Under the pieces are notes generated by a model. It ran no database searches, was not told where the DNA came from, and saw only the letters and a list, made by a program, of their open reading frames with translations. A program made the position numbers and the translations under genes. Positions 49,456-56,978 of a DNA stretch of 64,000 bases are shown piece by piece. Position 1 is the first letter of the stretch, and each line of letters opens with the position of its first letter. Origin of the DNA: Mycobacterium sp. Root265 (lineage in GTDB: Bacteria > Actinomycetota > Actinomycetes > Mycobacteriales > Mycobacteriaceae); the NCBI RefSeq assembly GCF_001428895.1, contig NZ_LMJA01000029.1, positions 307,982 through 371,981 on the forward strand, read 5' to 3'.

Positions 49456-50220
49456 ATGCGCTTTGCGACCTTCAACATCCTGCACGGCCGCACCGTCGGT
49501 GACGGCGTCCACCCAGACCGTCTGGCGGAATGTGTGCGCCAACTCGATCCCGACATTCTGGCCTTGCAGGAGGTGGACCTCGAGCAGCAGCGATCGGGAC
49601 GTTCGGATCTGACCGCGGTCGCCGCGGAGGCCATGGGTGCGGAGTCGCACCGGTTCGTCGCCGCCATCTCCGGGACGCCGGGGGCCACCTGGATGGCGGC
49701 CACCGGAGAGGAACAACCCGGCACCGCCGCCTATGGTATTGCGTTGCTGTCGCGGTTTCCCGCGACGAGCTGGCAGGTGGTCCGACTGCCGCGGATCCCC
49801 ATGAGGTTTCCGATGTATCTGCCCGGACCCGACAAAGTGATGATCGTCAACGAAGAGCCCAGGGCCGCGGTGATCGCGCAACTCGATACGCCGCTGGGCC
49901 CGATGTCCGTTGCCAACACCCACCTTTCGTTCGTTCCCGGGTGGAACCGCAGGCAGCTGCGGCGCTTGATGAAAGATCTCAGAGGTCTGCCCGGACCGCA
50001 CATCCTGGCCGGTGATCTCAACCTCACTCCGGAAGCGGCCTCGAAGTGTTCGGGTCTGCGGCCGCTGGCCACCGCCCCCACGTTTCCGGCAGAGGCGCCC
50101 ACACGACAGCTGGATCACATCCTCACCGACGACCCTGCGCTGTGCGCCCGGAACAGCACCGCCCCGGCCGCCGGGTTGTCCGATCATCGCCCGCTGGTCG
50201 TCGACATCGAACTGGGTTAA
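49456..50220 (+). CDS. Endonuclease/exonuclease/phosphatase family protein
   Basis: A 254-residue EEP-fold hydrolase. RFATFNILHGRTVGDG gives the metal-binding Asn; LDPDILALQEVDLEQQRSG holds the metal-binding Glu; VANTHLSF, LAGDLNLTP and LSDHRPLVVDI are the remaining catalytic blocks (His-Asp-Asn and the final His). Substrate may be nucleic acid or a phosphodiester lipid; not decided by sequence. Start ATG 49456. Confidence 0.82.
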   Translation: MRFATFNILHGRTVGDGVHPDRLAECVRQLDPDILALQEVDLEQQRSGRSDLTAVAAEAMGAESHRFVAAISGTPGATWMAATGEEQPGTAAYGIALLSRFPATSWQVVRLPRIPMRFPMYLPGPDKVMIVNEEPRAAVIAQLDTPLGPMSVANTHLSFVPGWNRRQLRRLMKDLRGLPGPHILAGDLNLTPEAASKCSGLRPLATAPTFPAEAPTRQLDHILTDDPALCARNSTAPAAGLSDHRPLVVDIELG

Positions 50221-50405
50221 TCCGCAGATCGCGCTTCCGCACCGGTTTCCCCGGCATCGAAATCGTCATCGGAACCCGTGCGGCCGACATAGGAGCCGCC
50301 GTCTTCGTGATCCGCGCGGGAGCTCGCGACCTTGGGATCGTCCTGCACATCGGTCTCGCCCGTTTCGGAGTCCCGCTTCTCGCCATCTGGATTGCTCATG
50401 GTCAT
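50217..50405 (-). CDS. Small acidic hydrophilic protein
   Basis: A 62-residue protein (60 if it starts at 50399). It reads SNPDGEKRDSETGETDVQDDPKVASSRADHEDGG, with more than a third charged residues and no hydrophobic core. Disordered, highly acidic. Probably conserved in mycobacteria; function not known. It overlaps the EEP stop by 4 nt, and is divergent from the gene at 50452 with 46 bp between, containing a GCTTG-TG-CAAGC palindrome. Confidence 0.55.
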   Translation of the reverse strand: MTMSNPDGEKRDSETGETDVQDDPKVASSRADHEDGGSYVGRTGSDDDFDAGETGAEARSAD

Positions 50406-50415
50406 GGAATACCCA

Positions 50416-50441
50416 GGTTTGGCTTGTGCAAGCGCGGGAAG
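50416..50441 (+). promoter_or_regulatory. SigF-like promoter and palindrome before the gene at 50452
   Basis: GGTTT (50416-50420), 15 nt spacer, GGGAAG (50436-50441), 10 bp upstream of ATG 50452. The spacer contains GCTTG-TG-CAAGC (50422-50433), an inverted repeat placed symmetrically between divergent starts. The -10 is imperfect. Confidence 0.35.
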
Positions 50442-50451
50442 ACAGTCACCC

Positions 50452-50640
50452 ATGGCTACCTATCGAGTTCTGAATCCGCACGGCGACGTTGTCGACACCA
50501 AAGACATCGAAAGCGCCGGGGACGCCCACGCCTGGTTCGTCGACGCCAAGGCCGACAACTCCGAACTCGGCTGGCGGATGGAAGTCCAATCCGATGACGG
50601 CTGGGCGTTTTTCGACGACAGTGAGGGCTCGCCCGACTAG
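50452..50640 (+). CDS. Small conserved protein of unknown function
   Basis: A 62-residue protein: MATYRVLNPHGDVVDTKDI, ending EVQSDDGWAFFDDSEGSPD. Likely a small alpha/beta domain, with Trp and Phe in the second half. The stop codon TAG (50638-50640) shares CTAG with the stop of the convergent gene at 50637. No function can be assigned. Possibly stress-induced, because of the SigF-like element upstream. Confidence 0.6.
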   Translation: MATYRVLNPHGDVVDTKDIESAGDAHAWFVDAKADNSELGWRMEVQSDDGWAFFDDSEGSPD

Positions 50641-50876
50641 GTCGACATATCGATGATCAGGCCCACCGCGGCCGCCGCGAAGATGAGGATGAAGATCGCC
50701 AGCGCTATCAGCGACACGATCTGCGTCCGGGTGTAGCGGTGGCGGGGCCGCGGTTCTGGCTCGGACAGACCCGATGTCTGCGCCGAATCCGGCGGCGTGC
50801 TGCCGGGGGTGACCCCGCCGCCGGGTTCGAGGTCGGGGGTCTGGCTCGGATCGGGATCGGGCGGTTGCGCGGTCAT
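50637..50876 (-). CDS. DUF6480-type small membrane protein
   Basis: A 79-residue protein. Residues 1-47 are Pro/Asp/Glu-rich (PDPDPSQTPDLEPGGGVTPGSTPP), the hallmark of DUF6480; a basic stretch RPRHRYTRTQ precedes one TM helix (IVSLIALAIFILIFAAAAVGLII). ATG 50876 chosen on composition; the open frame continues farther upstream. It converges with the gene at 50452, with their stops interlocked at CTAG. Confidence 0.7.
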   Translation of the reverse strand: MTAQPPDPDPSQTPDLEPGGGVTPGSTPPDSAQTSGLSEPEPRPRHRYTRTQIVSLIALAIFILIFAAAAVGLIIDMST

Positions 50877-50951
50877 GGCAATTGAGTGCCCGGCCCACCG
50901 CGCGGTAAACGCGCCTTGTTTGACCACCCCATCGCGGGGAACACAAAGGCC

Positions 50952-52466
50952 ATGACATCTTTGTGGCTCGACGGCCGCTCCGAAACCGCCAACCCGGCGC
51001 CCCCGCTCGACACGCGATATGACGTCGTCGTCGTGGGCGCCGGGATCACCGGTCTGTGCACCGCACTGCTGTTGGCGAGGTCCGGAAAGAGCGTGCTGGT
51101 GCTGGAGGCCCGTCACGTCGGCGCGGGTACCACCGGTAACACAACCGGGAAGTTGAGCCTGCTACAAGGCACCAAGCTGTCGCGGATCAAATCCAAACAC
51201 GGCGACCAGGTCCTGCGTGATTATGTGGCGGGCAATGTGGAGGGACGCAACTGGTTGGGCCGGTTCGGCGAAGCGCATGGGGTGGCGATCCAGCACGAAG
51301 ACGCCTACACCTACGCGCAGTCTGCCGAGGGTGTCGATGCCGCCAGGGCGGAGCTGGAGGCATGCCGCGCGGCCGGCCTTCCCGCGCAGTGGGCCGGTGA
51401 CGCCGACGTGCCCTTCCCGTTTCACGGTGGTGTGCTGTTGCCCGATCAGGCCCAGCTCGATCCGCTCCCGTTGCTGGATGCCTTCGTCGGCGAGCTTGTG
51501 CGGCATGGCGGCACCGTGGCAGAAGGCGCGCGGGTCACGTCGGTCTCGGTGGGCAAACCGTTACGGCTCACCGTCGCGCTGGCCGATCACGCCGACACCC
51601 GGACCGTCACCGCGGACCACTGCATCTTGGCCACCGGCATTCCCATCCTGGACCGCGGCGGCTTCTTCGCGAAGGTCAAGCCGAAGCGGTCTTACTGTGT
51701 GGCCTTCGACGTCCCCGGTGACATCACCCGCCCGATGTTCCTGTCCACCGACTCGCCGACCCGATCCATCCGCTACGCCCCCACGCCGGACAAGGACCTA
51801 CTCATCGTCGGCGGCGCCGGCCATACGGTCGGCCGGGCCAGCGACGCCGCCCGGTCGGTCGGGGAGTTGTTGCATTGGGCCAAGCAGCACTATCCGGGCG
51901 CGACCCAGACCCATTTCTGGTCGGCGCAGGATTACTCGCCGATCGACGAACTTCCCTACGCGGGACCGATTCTCCCCGGCGCTCAGCATGTCTGGGTCGC
52001 CACCGGATTCGACAAGTGGGGCATGACCAACGGTGTGGCGGCCGCACTCGCGCTGTCCGGGCAGATCCTCGGTGGCCACATGCCGTGGGCCGGTGCCTTC
52101 GCTGCCTGGAGTCCGCACGAGCTACTCGGGCTGACCACGGCGTTGAAACAGAATCTGTCCGTCGGCTATCACCTGGCCAAGGGGTGGGTGGCGCCGCTCG
52201 CGAGAGATGACGCCCCGGCGGAAGGCCAGGGTGTCGTCGCGGGACCGCCGTGGCATCTGCACGCCGACAGCGTGGTGGACGGTGTCGAACGCACGGTGTC
52301 GCCGGTGTGCCCGCACCTGGGTGGCATCGTGAACTGGAACGACGCCGACTGCGCGTGGGAATGTCCTTTGCACGGTTCGCGATTCGCGCCGGACGGCACC
52401 CTGTTGGAGGGACCGGCCACGCGAGGTCTCACACCCGCGGCCGCCGACGTTTCGGCCGGACACTGA
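50952..52466 (+). CDS. FAD-dependent oxidoreductase fused to a Rieske domain
   Basis: A 504-residue two-part protein. The N-terminal part is a DAO-type FAD oxidoreductase: VVVVGAGITGLCTALLLARSG at 25-45 (GxGxxG) and GTTGNTTGKLSLLQG. The C-terminal 90 residues are a Rieske 2Fe-2S domain: ligands Cys453, His455, Cys471 and His474 (CPHLGG, CPLHGS). This fusion is known in bacteria, where it acts on amines or glycine-betaine-type substrates or N-methyl compounds. ATG 50952 preferred over a longer upstream frame; AAAGG precedes it. Substrate unknown. An ADH gene follows in 16 bp. Confidence 0.88.
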   Translation: MTSLWLDGRSETANPAPPLDTRYDVVVVGAGITGLCTALLLARSGKSVLVLEARHVGAGTTGNTTGKLSLLQGTKLSRIKSKHGDQVLRDYVAGNVEGRNWLGRFGEAHGVAIQHEDAYTYAQSAEGVDAARAELEACRAAGLPAQWAGDADVPFPFHGGVLLPDQAQLDPLPLLDAFVGELVRHGGTVAEGARVTSVSVGKPLRLTVALADHADTRTVTADHCILATGIPILDRGGFFAKVKPKRSYCVAFDVPGDITRPMFLSTDSPTRSIRYAPTPDKDLLIVGGAGHTVGRASDAARSVGELLHWAKQHYPGATQTHFWSAQDYSPIDELPYAGPILPGAQHVWVATGFDKWGMTNGVAAALALSGQILGGHMPWAGAFAAWSPHELLGLTTALKQNLSVGYHLAKGWVAPLARDDAPAEGQGVVAGPPWHLHADSVVDGVERTVSPVCPHLGGIVNWNDADCAWECPLHGSRFAPDGTLLEGPATRGLTPAAADVSAGH

Positions 52467-52482
52467 AGGGTATTTCTGAGCC

Positions 52483-53664
52483 ATGAGAGCAGTCACCTGG
52501 CAGGGGAAACGCGACGTACGGGTGGAGCAGGTGCCCGATCCGAGGATCGAAGAGCCCACTGATGCCATCATCGAGGTCACCTCGACGAACATCTGCGGGT
52601 CGGACCTGCATCTGTATGAAGTGCTGGGTGCCTTCATGAGCCCGGGCGATATCCTCGGTCATGAGCCGATGGGCATCGTCCGCGAAGTCGGTTCCGGGGT
52701 CACCAATTTGGCGGTCGGCGACAGGGTGGTCATTCCGTTCCAGATCTCCTGCGGCAGCTGTTTCATGTGCGATCGCGAGCTGTACACCCAGTGTGAGACC
52801 ACGCAGGTCCGTGAACAGGGAATGGGTGCCGCACTGTTCGGATACTCCGAACTCTACGGCCAGGTCCCGGGCGGACAGGCCGAGCTACTGCGGGTGCCGC
52901 AGGCGCAGTTCACCCACATCAAGGTTCCCGACGGTCCGCCCGATTCCCGATTCGTCTATCTCTCCGATGTCCTGCCGACCGCTTGGCAGGCCGTCGCCTA
53001 CGCGGACATCCCCGAGGGCGGGTCGGTGACCGTGCTGGGGCTGGGACCCATCGGTGACATGGCCGCCCGGATCGCGGCGCACCTCGGATACGACGTCATC
53101 GCGGTCGACCGGGTACCCGAGCGGCTGAAGCGCGCGCAGGACCGCGGGATACGCACCATCGACCTCGGCGTGCAGGAGAACCCCATCGGGGATGTCATCC
53201 GGGAGCTGACCGGTGGCCGTGGCACCGATTCCGTCATCGATGCCGTGGGAATGGAGGCCCATGGTTCGCCGATCACCAAGGCGGCACAACAACTCACCGG
53301 AATCCTGCCGGATTTCCTGGCCAAGCCGTTCATGGAGAAGGCCGGTGTGGACCGCCTCGATGCGCTGTACTCGGCCATCGACATCGTCCGGCGTGGCGGC
53401 ACCATTTCGCTGATCGGGGTCTACGGCGGCATGGCGGACCCCTTGCCCATGCTCACCCTGTTCGACAAGCAGGTGCAGATCCGGATGGGACAGGCGAACG
53501 TCAAGAAGTGGGTGCCCGAGATCCTGCCCCTGCTGACCGATGACGATCCGCTGGGAGTTGACGGCTTCGCCACCCACACCCTGCCCCTCGACGAGGCGCC
53601 GCACGCGTATGACATCTTCCAGCGCAAGGCCGATGGCGCCGTGAAGATCATTCTCAAACCGTAG
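52483..53664 (+). CDS. Zinc-dependent alcohol dehydrogenase (formaldehyde-dehydrogenase type)
   Basis: A 393-residue MDR enzyme. Catalytic Zn ligands Cys38 (ICGSD), His60-Glu61 (GHEPMG); structural Zn Cys90, 93, 96 and 104 (CGSCFMC, YTQC). The NAD motif is GLGPIGDMAARIAAHLGYDVIAVDRV. Overall layout resembles glutathione-independent formaldehyde dehydrogenases. It follows the FAD/Rieske gene by 16 bp, and a link is plausible if that enzyme releases formaldehyde by demethylation, which is inference. Confidence 0.86.
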   Translation: MRAVTWQGKRDVRVEQVPDPRIEEPTDAIIEVTSTNICGSDLHLYEVLGAFMSPGDILGHEPMGIVREVGSGVTNLAVGDRVVIPFQISCGSCFMCDRELYTQCETTQVREQGMGAALFGYSELYGQVPGGQAELLRVPQAQFTHIKVPDGPPDSRFVYLSDVLPTAWQAVAYADIPEGGSVTVLGLGPIGDMAARIAAHLGYDVIAVDRVPERLKRAQDRGIRTIDLGVQENPIGDVIRELTGGRGTDSVIDAVGMEAHGSPITKAAQQLTGILPDFLAKPFMEKAGVDRLDALYSAIDIVRRGGTISLIGVYGGMADPLPMLTLFDKQVQIRMGQANVKKWVPEILPLLTDDDPLGVDGFATHTLPLDEAPHAYDIFQRKADGAVKIILKP

Positions 53665-53761
53665 TGCTGAACTGGAGTTGTGTAGCCGGGCGACGATCCG
53701 GGTAGGCATAACGCTGCCCGGGGGTTACTCGACGTCTACGCGAAAACCGAAGGACAGCAAC

Positions 53762-54907
53762 TTGGTACGTGATTTGAAGCACAGCCGCAGGACCCTGCTC
53801 AAACTTCCACTTCTCGCACCACCCGCCGTCGCACTGGCCAACGCCCCGCGCGCCGCGGCCACGCCGGGTCGTTGGTCCAACGACCGGGCGCACCGCTGGT
53901 TTCGCGGACAGGGCTGGCTGGTCGGCGCGAACTACATCACCTCGAACGCGATCAATCAGCTGGAGATGTTCCAGCAGGGCACCTTCGACCCGCAGCGCAT
54001 CGACGGCGAATTGCGGATGGCCCGATCAATGGGGTTGAACACCGTGCGGGTCTTCCTGCACGATCAGCTGTGGACGCAGGACCGCGTGGGCTTTCAGCGG
54101 CGACTCGCGCACTTCGTCGACATCGCGGCCCGGCACAGCATCAAACCGCTACTGGTGCTTTTCGATTCGTGCTGGGATCCGCTGCCCAGGAGCGGCCCGC
54201 AACGTGCTCCCCGACCGGGCGTCCACAACTCCGGCTGGGTGCAGAGCCCGGGTGCCGAGCGGCTCGATGACCGGCGCTACCGCCAGGTGCTGCAGGAGTA
54301 CGTGGTGCGCATCCTGACCCAGTTCCGCAACGACGAACGCGTCCTGGGCTGGGACCTGTGGAACGAACCCGACAACCCGGCGGCGGTCTACAAGACGGTG
54401 GAGCGCGACGACAAACCCGAACTCGTCGCCGACCTGCTACCGCAGGTGTTCCGCTGGGCGCGCACGGTGGATCCGGTGCAGCCGTTGACCACCGCGGTCT
54501 GGGAAGGGGAGTGGGGAGATGCGTCGAAGCGCAGTGACATGGCAGGCATCCAGCTCGATCTCGCCGACGTGCTCACCTTTCACAGCTATGACAATCCGGC
54601 CGGCTTCGAGGGCAGGATCAACGAACTCCAGCCGTGGGGCCGGCCCATCATGTGCACCGAATACCTGGCGCGCACCGAGGGAAGCACCATCGAAGGAGTG
54701 CTGCCGGTGGCCAAACGTCGTCACGTCGGCGCGTACACCTGGGGGTTGTTCGCGGGCAAGACGCAGACCTGGCTGCCGTGGGACTCTTGGGATCACCCGT
54801 ACCTGAAGCCCCCGAAGGAATGGTTCCACGATCTGGCGTTTGCCGACGGGCGTCCCTACCGGGGGCGTGAGATCGACACGATCAGGAAGCTGACTGGATC
54901 TGGATGA
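53762..54907 (+). CDS. Tat-exported glycoside hydrolase (GH5-like, mannanase type)
   Basis: A 381-residue exported clan-A glycosidase. The N-terminus has a twin-arginine motif, SRRTLLKL, then a short hydrophobic stretch and ANAPRAAA cleavage region, so it is probably Tat-exported. Catalytic acid/base Glu202 (WNEPDN) and nucleophile Glu300 (CTEYLA) are conserved. TTG 53762 with GAAGGA 7 nt upstream is the best start; longer upstream frames lack a Shine-Dalgarno site. Substrate unknown. Overlaps the convergent VOC gene by 26 bp. Confidence 0.76.
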   Translation: MVRDLKHSRRTLLKLPLLAPPAVALANAPRAAATPGRWSNDRAHRWFRGQGWLVGANYITSNAINQLEMFQQGTFDPQRIDGELRMARSMGLNTVRVFLHDQLWTQDRVGFQRRLAHFVDIAARHSIKPLLVLFDSCWDPLPRSGPQRAPRPGVHNSGWVQSPGAERLDDRRYRQVLQEYVVRILTQFRNDERVLGWDLWNEPDNPAAVYKTVERDDKPELVADLLPQVFRWARTVDPVQPLTTAVWEGEWGDASKRSDMAGIQLDLADVLTFHSYDNPAGFEGRINELQPWGRPIMCTEYLARTEGSTIEGVLPVAKRRHVGAYTWGLFAGKTQTWLPWDSWDHPYLKPPKEWFHDLAFADGRPYRGREIDTIRKLTGSG

Positions 54908-55268
54908 GGTTGCCGCAGGTGTCATCGAGCACCGCGGTCACCACCGGACCCATCTCGGTGGGCTGCTGGGTGAAGCGCACGCCCAGACCGCTCAGCCGAA
55001 CGAACTCGGCGCGCACATCGTCGACCTCAAAGGCGGTGAACGGAATACCGTCGCGCACCAGTGCGTCCTTGAACGGCTTGGCCGCCGGATGTCCGTCGGG
55101 TTCCAGCACCAGTTCGGTGCCATCGGGTTGGTCGGGTGACACCACGGTGATCCAGCGCGCCGCACCCATCGGGATGTCGTGTTTGGGCCGGAAGCCGAGC
55201 GTGTCGGTATAGAAGCGCAGCGCCTTGTCCTGATCATCGACCATCACACTGGTCAGGTTGATTCGCAC
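54882..55268 (-). CDS. VOC (glyoxalase/bleomycin resistance) family protein
   Basis: A 128-residue VOC fold. Repeated beta-alpha-beta-beta-beta units are visible: MVDDQDKALRFYTDTLGF and FTAFEVDDVRAEFVRLSGLG. The C-terminus ends DDTCGNLIQIQ, with metal-ligand Glu/Gln replacing the usual pattern. Members bind metal and act on small molecules or sequester drugs. Not assigned to a substrate. It ends inside the GH gene and starts 10 bp before the small gene at 55278. Confidence 0.78.
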   Translation of the reverse strand: MRINLTSVMVDDQDKALRFYTDTLGFRPKHDIPMGAARWITVVSPDQPDGTELVLEPDGHPAAKPFKDALVRDGIPFTAFEVDDVRAEFVRLSGLGVRFTQQPTEMGPVVTAVLDDTCGNLIQIQSAS

Positions 55269-55277
55269 CCGTCCAGG

Positions 55278-55451
55278 CTAAAGGCGGAACATCTCCCGTG
55301 CCATCGCGGCGTCCTCGATCATCTTGTCGCGCTGGGGCGGGTAGTGCCGACGGTCCCGCGGTGTGCGGGCCGGCCGGTCCGTGCGCTGCAGACTGCGCAG
55401 CAGGGCGGCCAGGAGTCCGGCGGACGGATGGGCATTTGTCAGTGAGGCCAT
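55278..55451 (-). CDS. Small basic protein of unknown function
   Basis: A 57-residue protein, ASLTNAHPSAGLLAALLRSLQRTDRPARTPRDRRHYPPQ, strongly basic, with an amphipathic N-terminal helix. It is supported by GAGAGGAGCC 5-12 nt before the ATG 55451. No domain recognised. It is divergent from the HxlR gene across an AT-rich 104-bp region. Confidence 0.5.
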   Translation of the reverse strand: MASLTNAHPSAGLLAALLRSLQRTDRPARTPRDRRHYPPQRDKMIEDAAMAREMFRL

Positions 55452-55555
55452 GGTTGGCTCCTCTCGCTTCAGCGAAAGTAACATAAGAAATAGAAGTGCA
55501 CTAGATGAAAAGTAAGTTCACCCCGAAAACGAGTAGCGATGAGTAGCCTGAAGTC

Positions 55556-56236
55556 ATGACCCGACGGAATTACAGCCAGTTCTGCGGCCTGGCCCACGCG
55601 CTCGACGTCGTGGGTGAGCGCTGGACGCTGCTGATCGTGCGCGAACTCAGCTCGGGCCCCAAGCGCTACACGAACCTGGCCGACGCGCTGCCCGGGATCG
55701 GGACCAGCCTGTTGGCGACCCGGGTCCGTCAACTCGAAGCCGATGGGGTGATCCAGCGCCGGTTGCTGCTCGACCAGCCGAGCTCGGCAGTGGCCTATGA
55801 GCTCACCGACGCCGGCCGCGAGCTGGCGACCGCCGTGATACCGCTGGCGCTGTGGGGCGCCCGCCACCAGCTCGTCGAGGCCGACGCCGGGGGCGAGGTG
55901 TTCCGTGCGGAATGGGCGCTGGGTTTCCTTGCGGGCAGCGGCGCTGGCGGCGTGCCAGTTGGTGTGGCAGCACTGTACGAATTTCACATCGGTGACAGCG
56001 TGGCGTGCCTGCGTATCCGCGACGGCCGGATGTCGGTGGCTCCCGGTCCCGCCGACACTCCCGCCGACGTGGTGGTCCGCACTTCGGCGGGCGTCCTCGG
56101 GGCCATCGCCGGTCAGCGCACCACCATGGCCGAGGCGGTCGGTGCCGGCCAGGTGGAGGCGACGGGCGACGCGACCGCGATCGGCGTCCTGGTCGGGATC
56201 GTCGAGCGCAGCGTGTCGGTCTTCAGTCCCGCCTAG
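55556..56236 (+). CDS. HxlR-type regulator with SCP2-like C-terminus
   Basis: A 226-residue protein. The wHTH, CGLAHALDVVGERWTLLIVRELSSGPKRYTNLADALPGIGTSLLATRVRQLEADGVI, belongs to the HxlR group (Cys10 conserved), while the last 90 residues resemble a SCP2-like lipid-binding domain (DGRMSVAPGPADTPADVVVRTSAGVLGAIAGQRTTMAEAVGAGQVEATGD). Upstream 55452-55555 is AT-rich and contains AGTGCACT and GAAAGTAA/GAAAAGTAAG. Overlaps the convergent SDR gene by 4 bp. Confidence 0.82.
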   Translation: MTRRNYSQFCGLAHALDVVGERWTLLIVRELSSGPKRYTNLADALPGIGTSLLATRVRQLEADGVIQRRLLLDQPSSAVAYELTDAGRELATAVIPLALWGARHQLVEADAGGEVFRAEWALGFLAGSGAGGVPVGVAALYEFHIGDSVACLRIRDGRMSVAPGPADTPADVVVRTSAGVLGAIAGQRTTMAEAVGAGQVEATGDATAIGVLVGIVERSVSVFSPA

Positions 56237-56907
56237 GTCCCTGACAACCCCGCCTTGACCTGCCGGGTCAGCTCGTCGGCCAGGATCTCGCGGTCCCCGG
56301 CGAACAGGCCGTCCAGAGCCAACCTGGCGACCTCCGCGGGATCGGTCTTCTGATCGGCGGGGATGTAGCTGACCATGTCGGTGTCCATGTATCCGACGTG
56401 CAGAGCCGACACCTGAATACCCTTGGGAGACAGCTCGTCACGTACAGCATCGGTGAGTGCCCACGCCGCCGCCTTGGCCGAGGAATACGCACCGCTGGTC
56501 GCTGGGTGCAACCAGGACAGCACCGACAGCACGTCGAGAATCGCACCGCCGCCGTTGCGTTCGATGACGGGGGCGAATGCGCGAATGACCTGGAGTGTCC
56601 CGAAGAAGTGAGTTTCCATCTCAAGGCGGATGTCGTCCATCGTCCCATCGAGCAGGCCGGCCCGGGTGGAGACGCCGGCGTTGTTGATCAGGACGGTGAC
56701 GTCACCGGCGATCTCCGCTGCGCGGCGGATGGATTCGGGATCGGTGATGTCGAGCTGGACCGGTATGACGCCGGGCAGGTCGACGGTTTCGGGTCGTCGC
56801 GCCGCCGCGTAGACCTTGGCCCCGCGGGCGGACAGTTCCGCGGCGAATTGCCGTCCGAGACCGCGGTTGGCGCCGGTCACCAGTGCAGTTACCTGTTGTG
56901 TGTTCAT
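56233..56907 (-). CDS. Short-chain dehydrogenase/reductase
   Basis: A 224-residue SDR. TALVTGANRGLGRQFAAELSARGAKVYAAARRPETV (TGxxxGxG), LDITDPESI, VLINNAGVSTRAGLLDG, and catalytic YSSAKAAAWAL. The C-terminus is shorter than classical SDRs by about 25 residues. ATG 56907. A 71-bp gap separates it from the helicase. It may be controlled by the HxlR gene that converges on it, but they do not share a promoter. Confidence 0.86.
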   Translation of the reverse strand: MNTQQVTALVTGANRGLGRQFAAELSARGAKVYAAARRPETVDLPGVIPVQLDITDPESIRRAAEIAGDVTVLINNAGVSTRAGLLDGTMDDIRLEMETHFFGTLQVIRAFAPVIERNGGGAILDVLSVLSWLHPATSGAYSSAKAAAWALTDAVRDELSPKGIQVSALHVGYMDTDMVSYIPADQKTDPAEVARLALDGLFAGDREILADELTRQVKAGLSGT

Positions 56908-56978
56908 ACTTGATCTGAACAGATCCGCCGCGCGAAAACGACCTGAGCGGAGCAGGTTTGCAGGTAGCCGGTAGAGCG

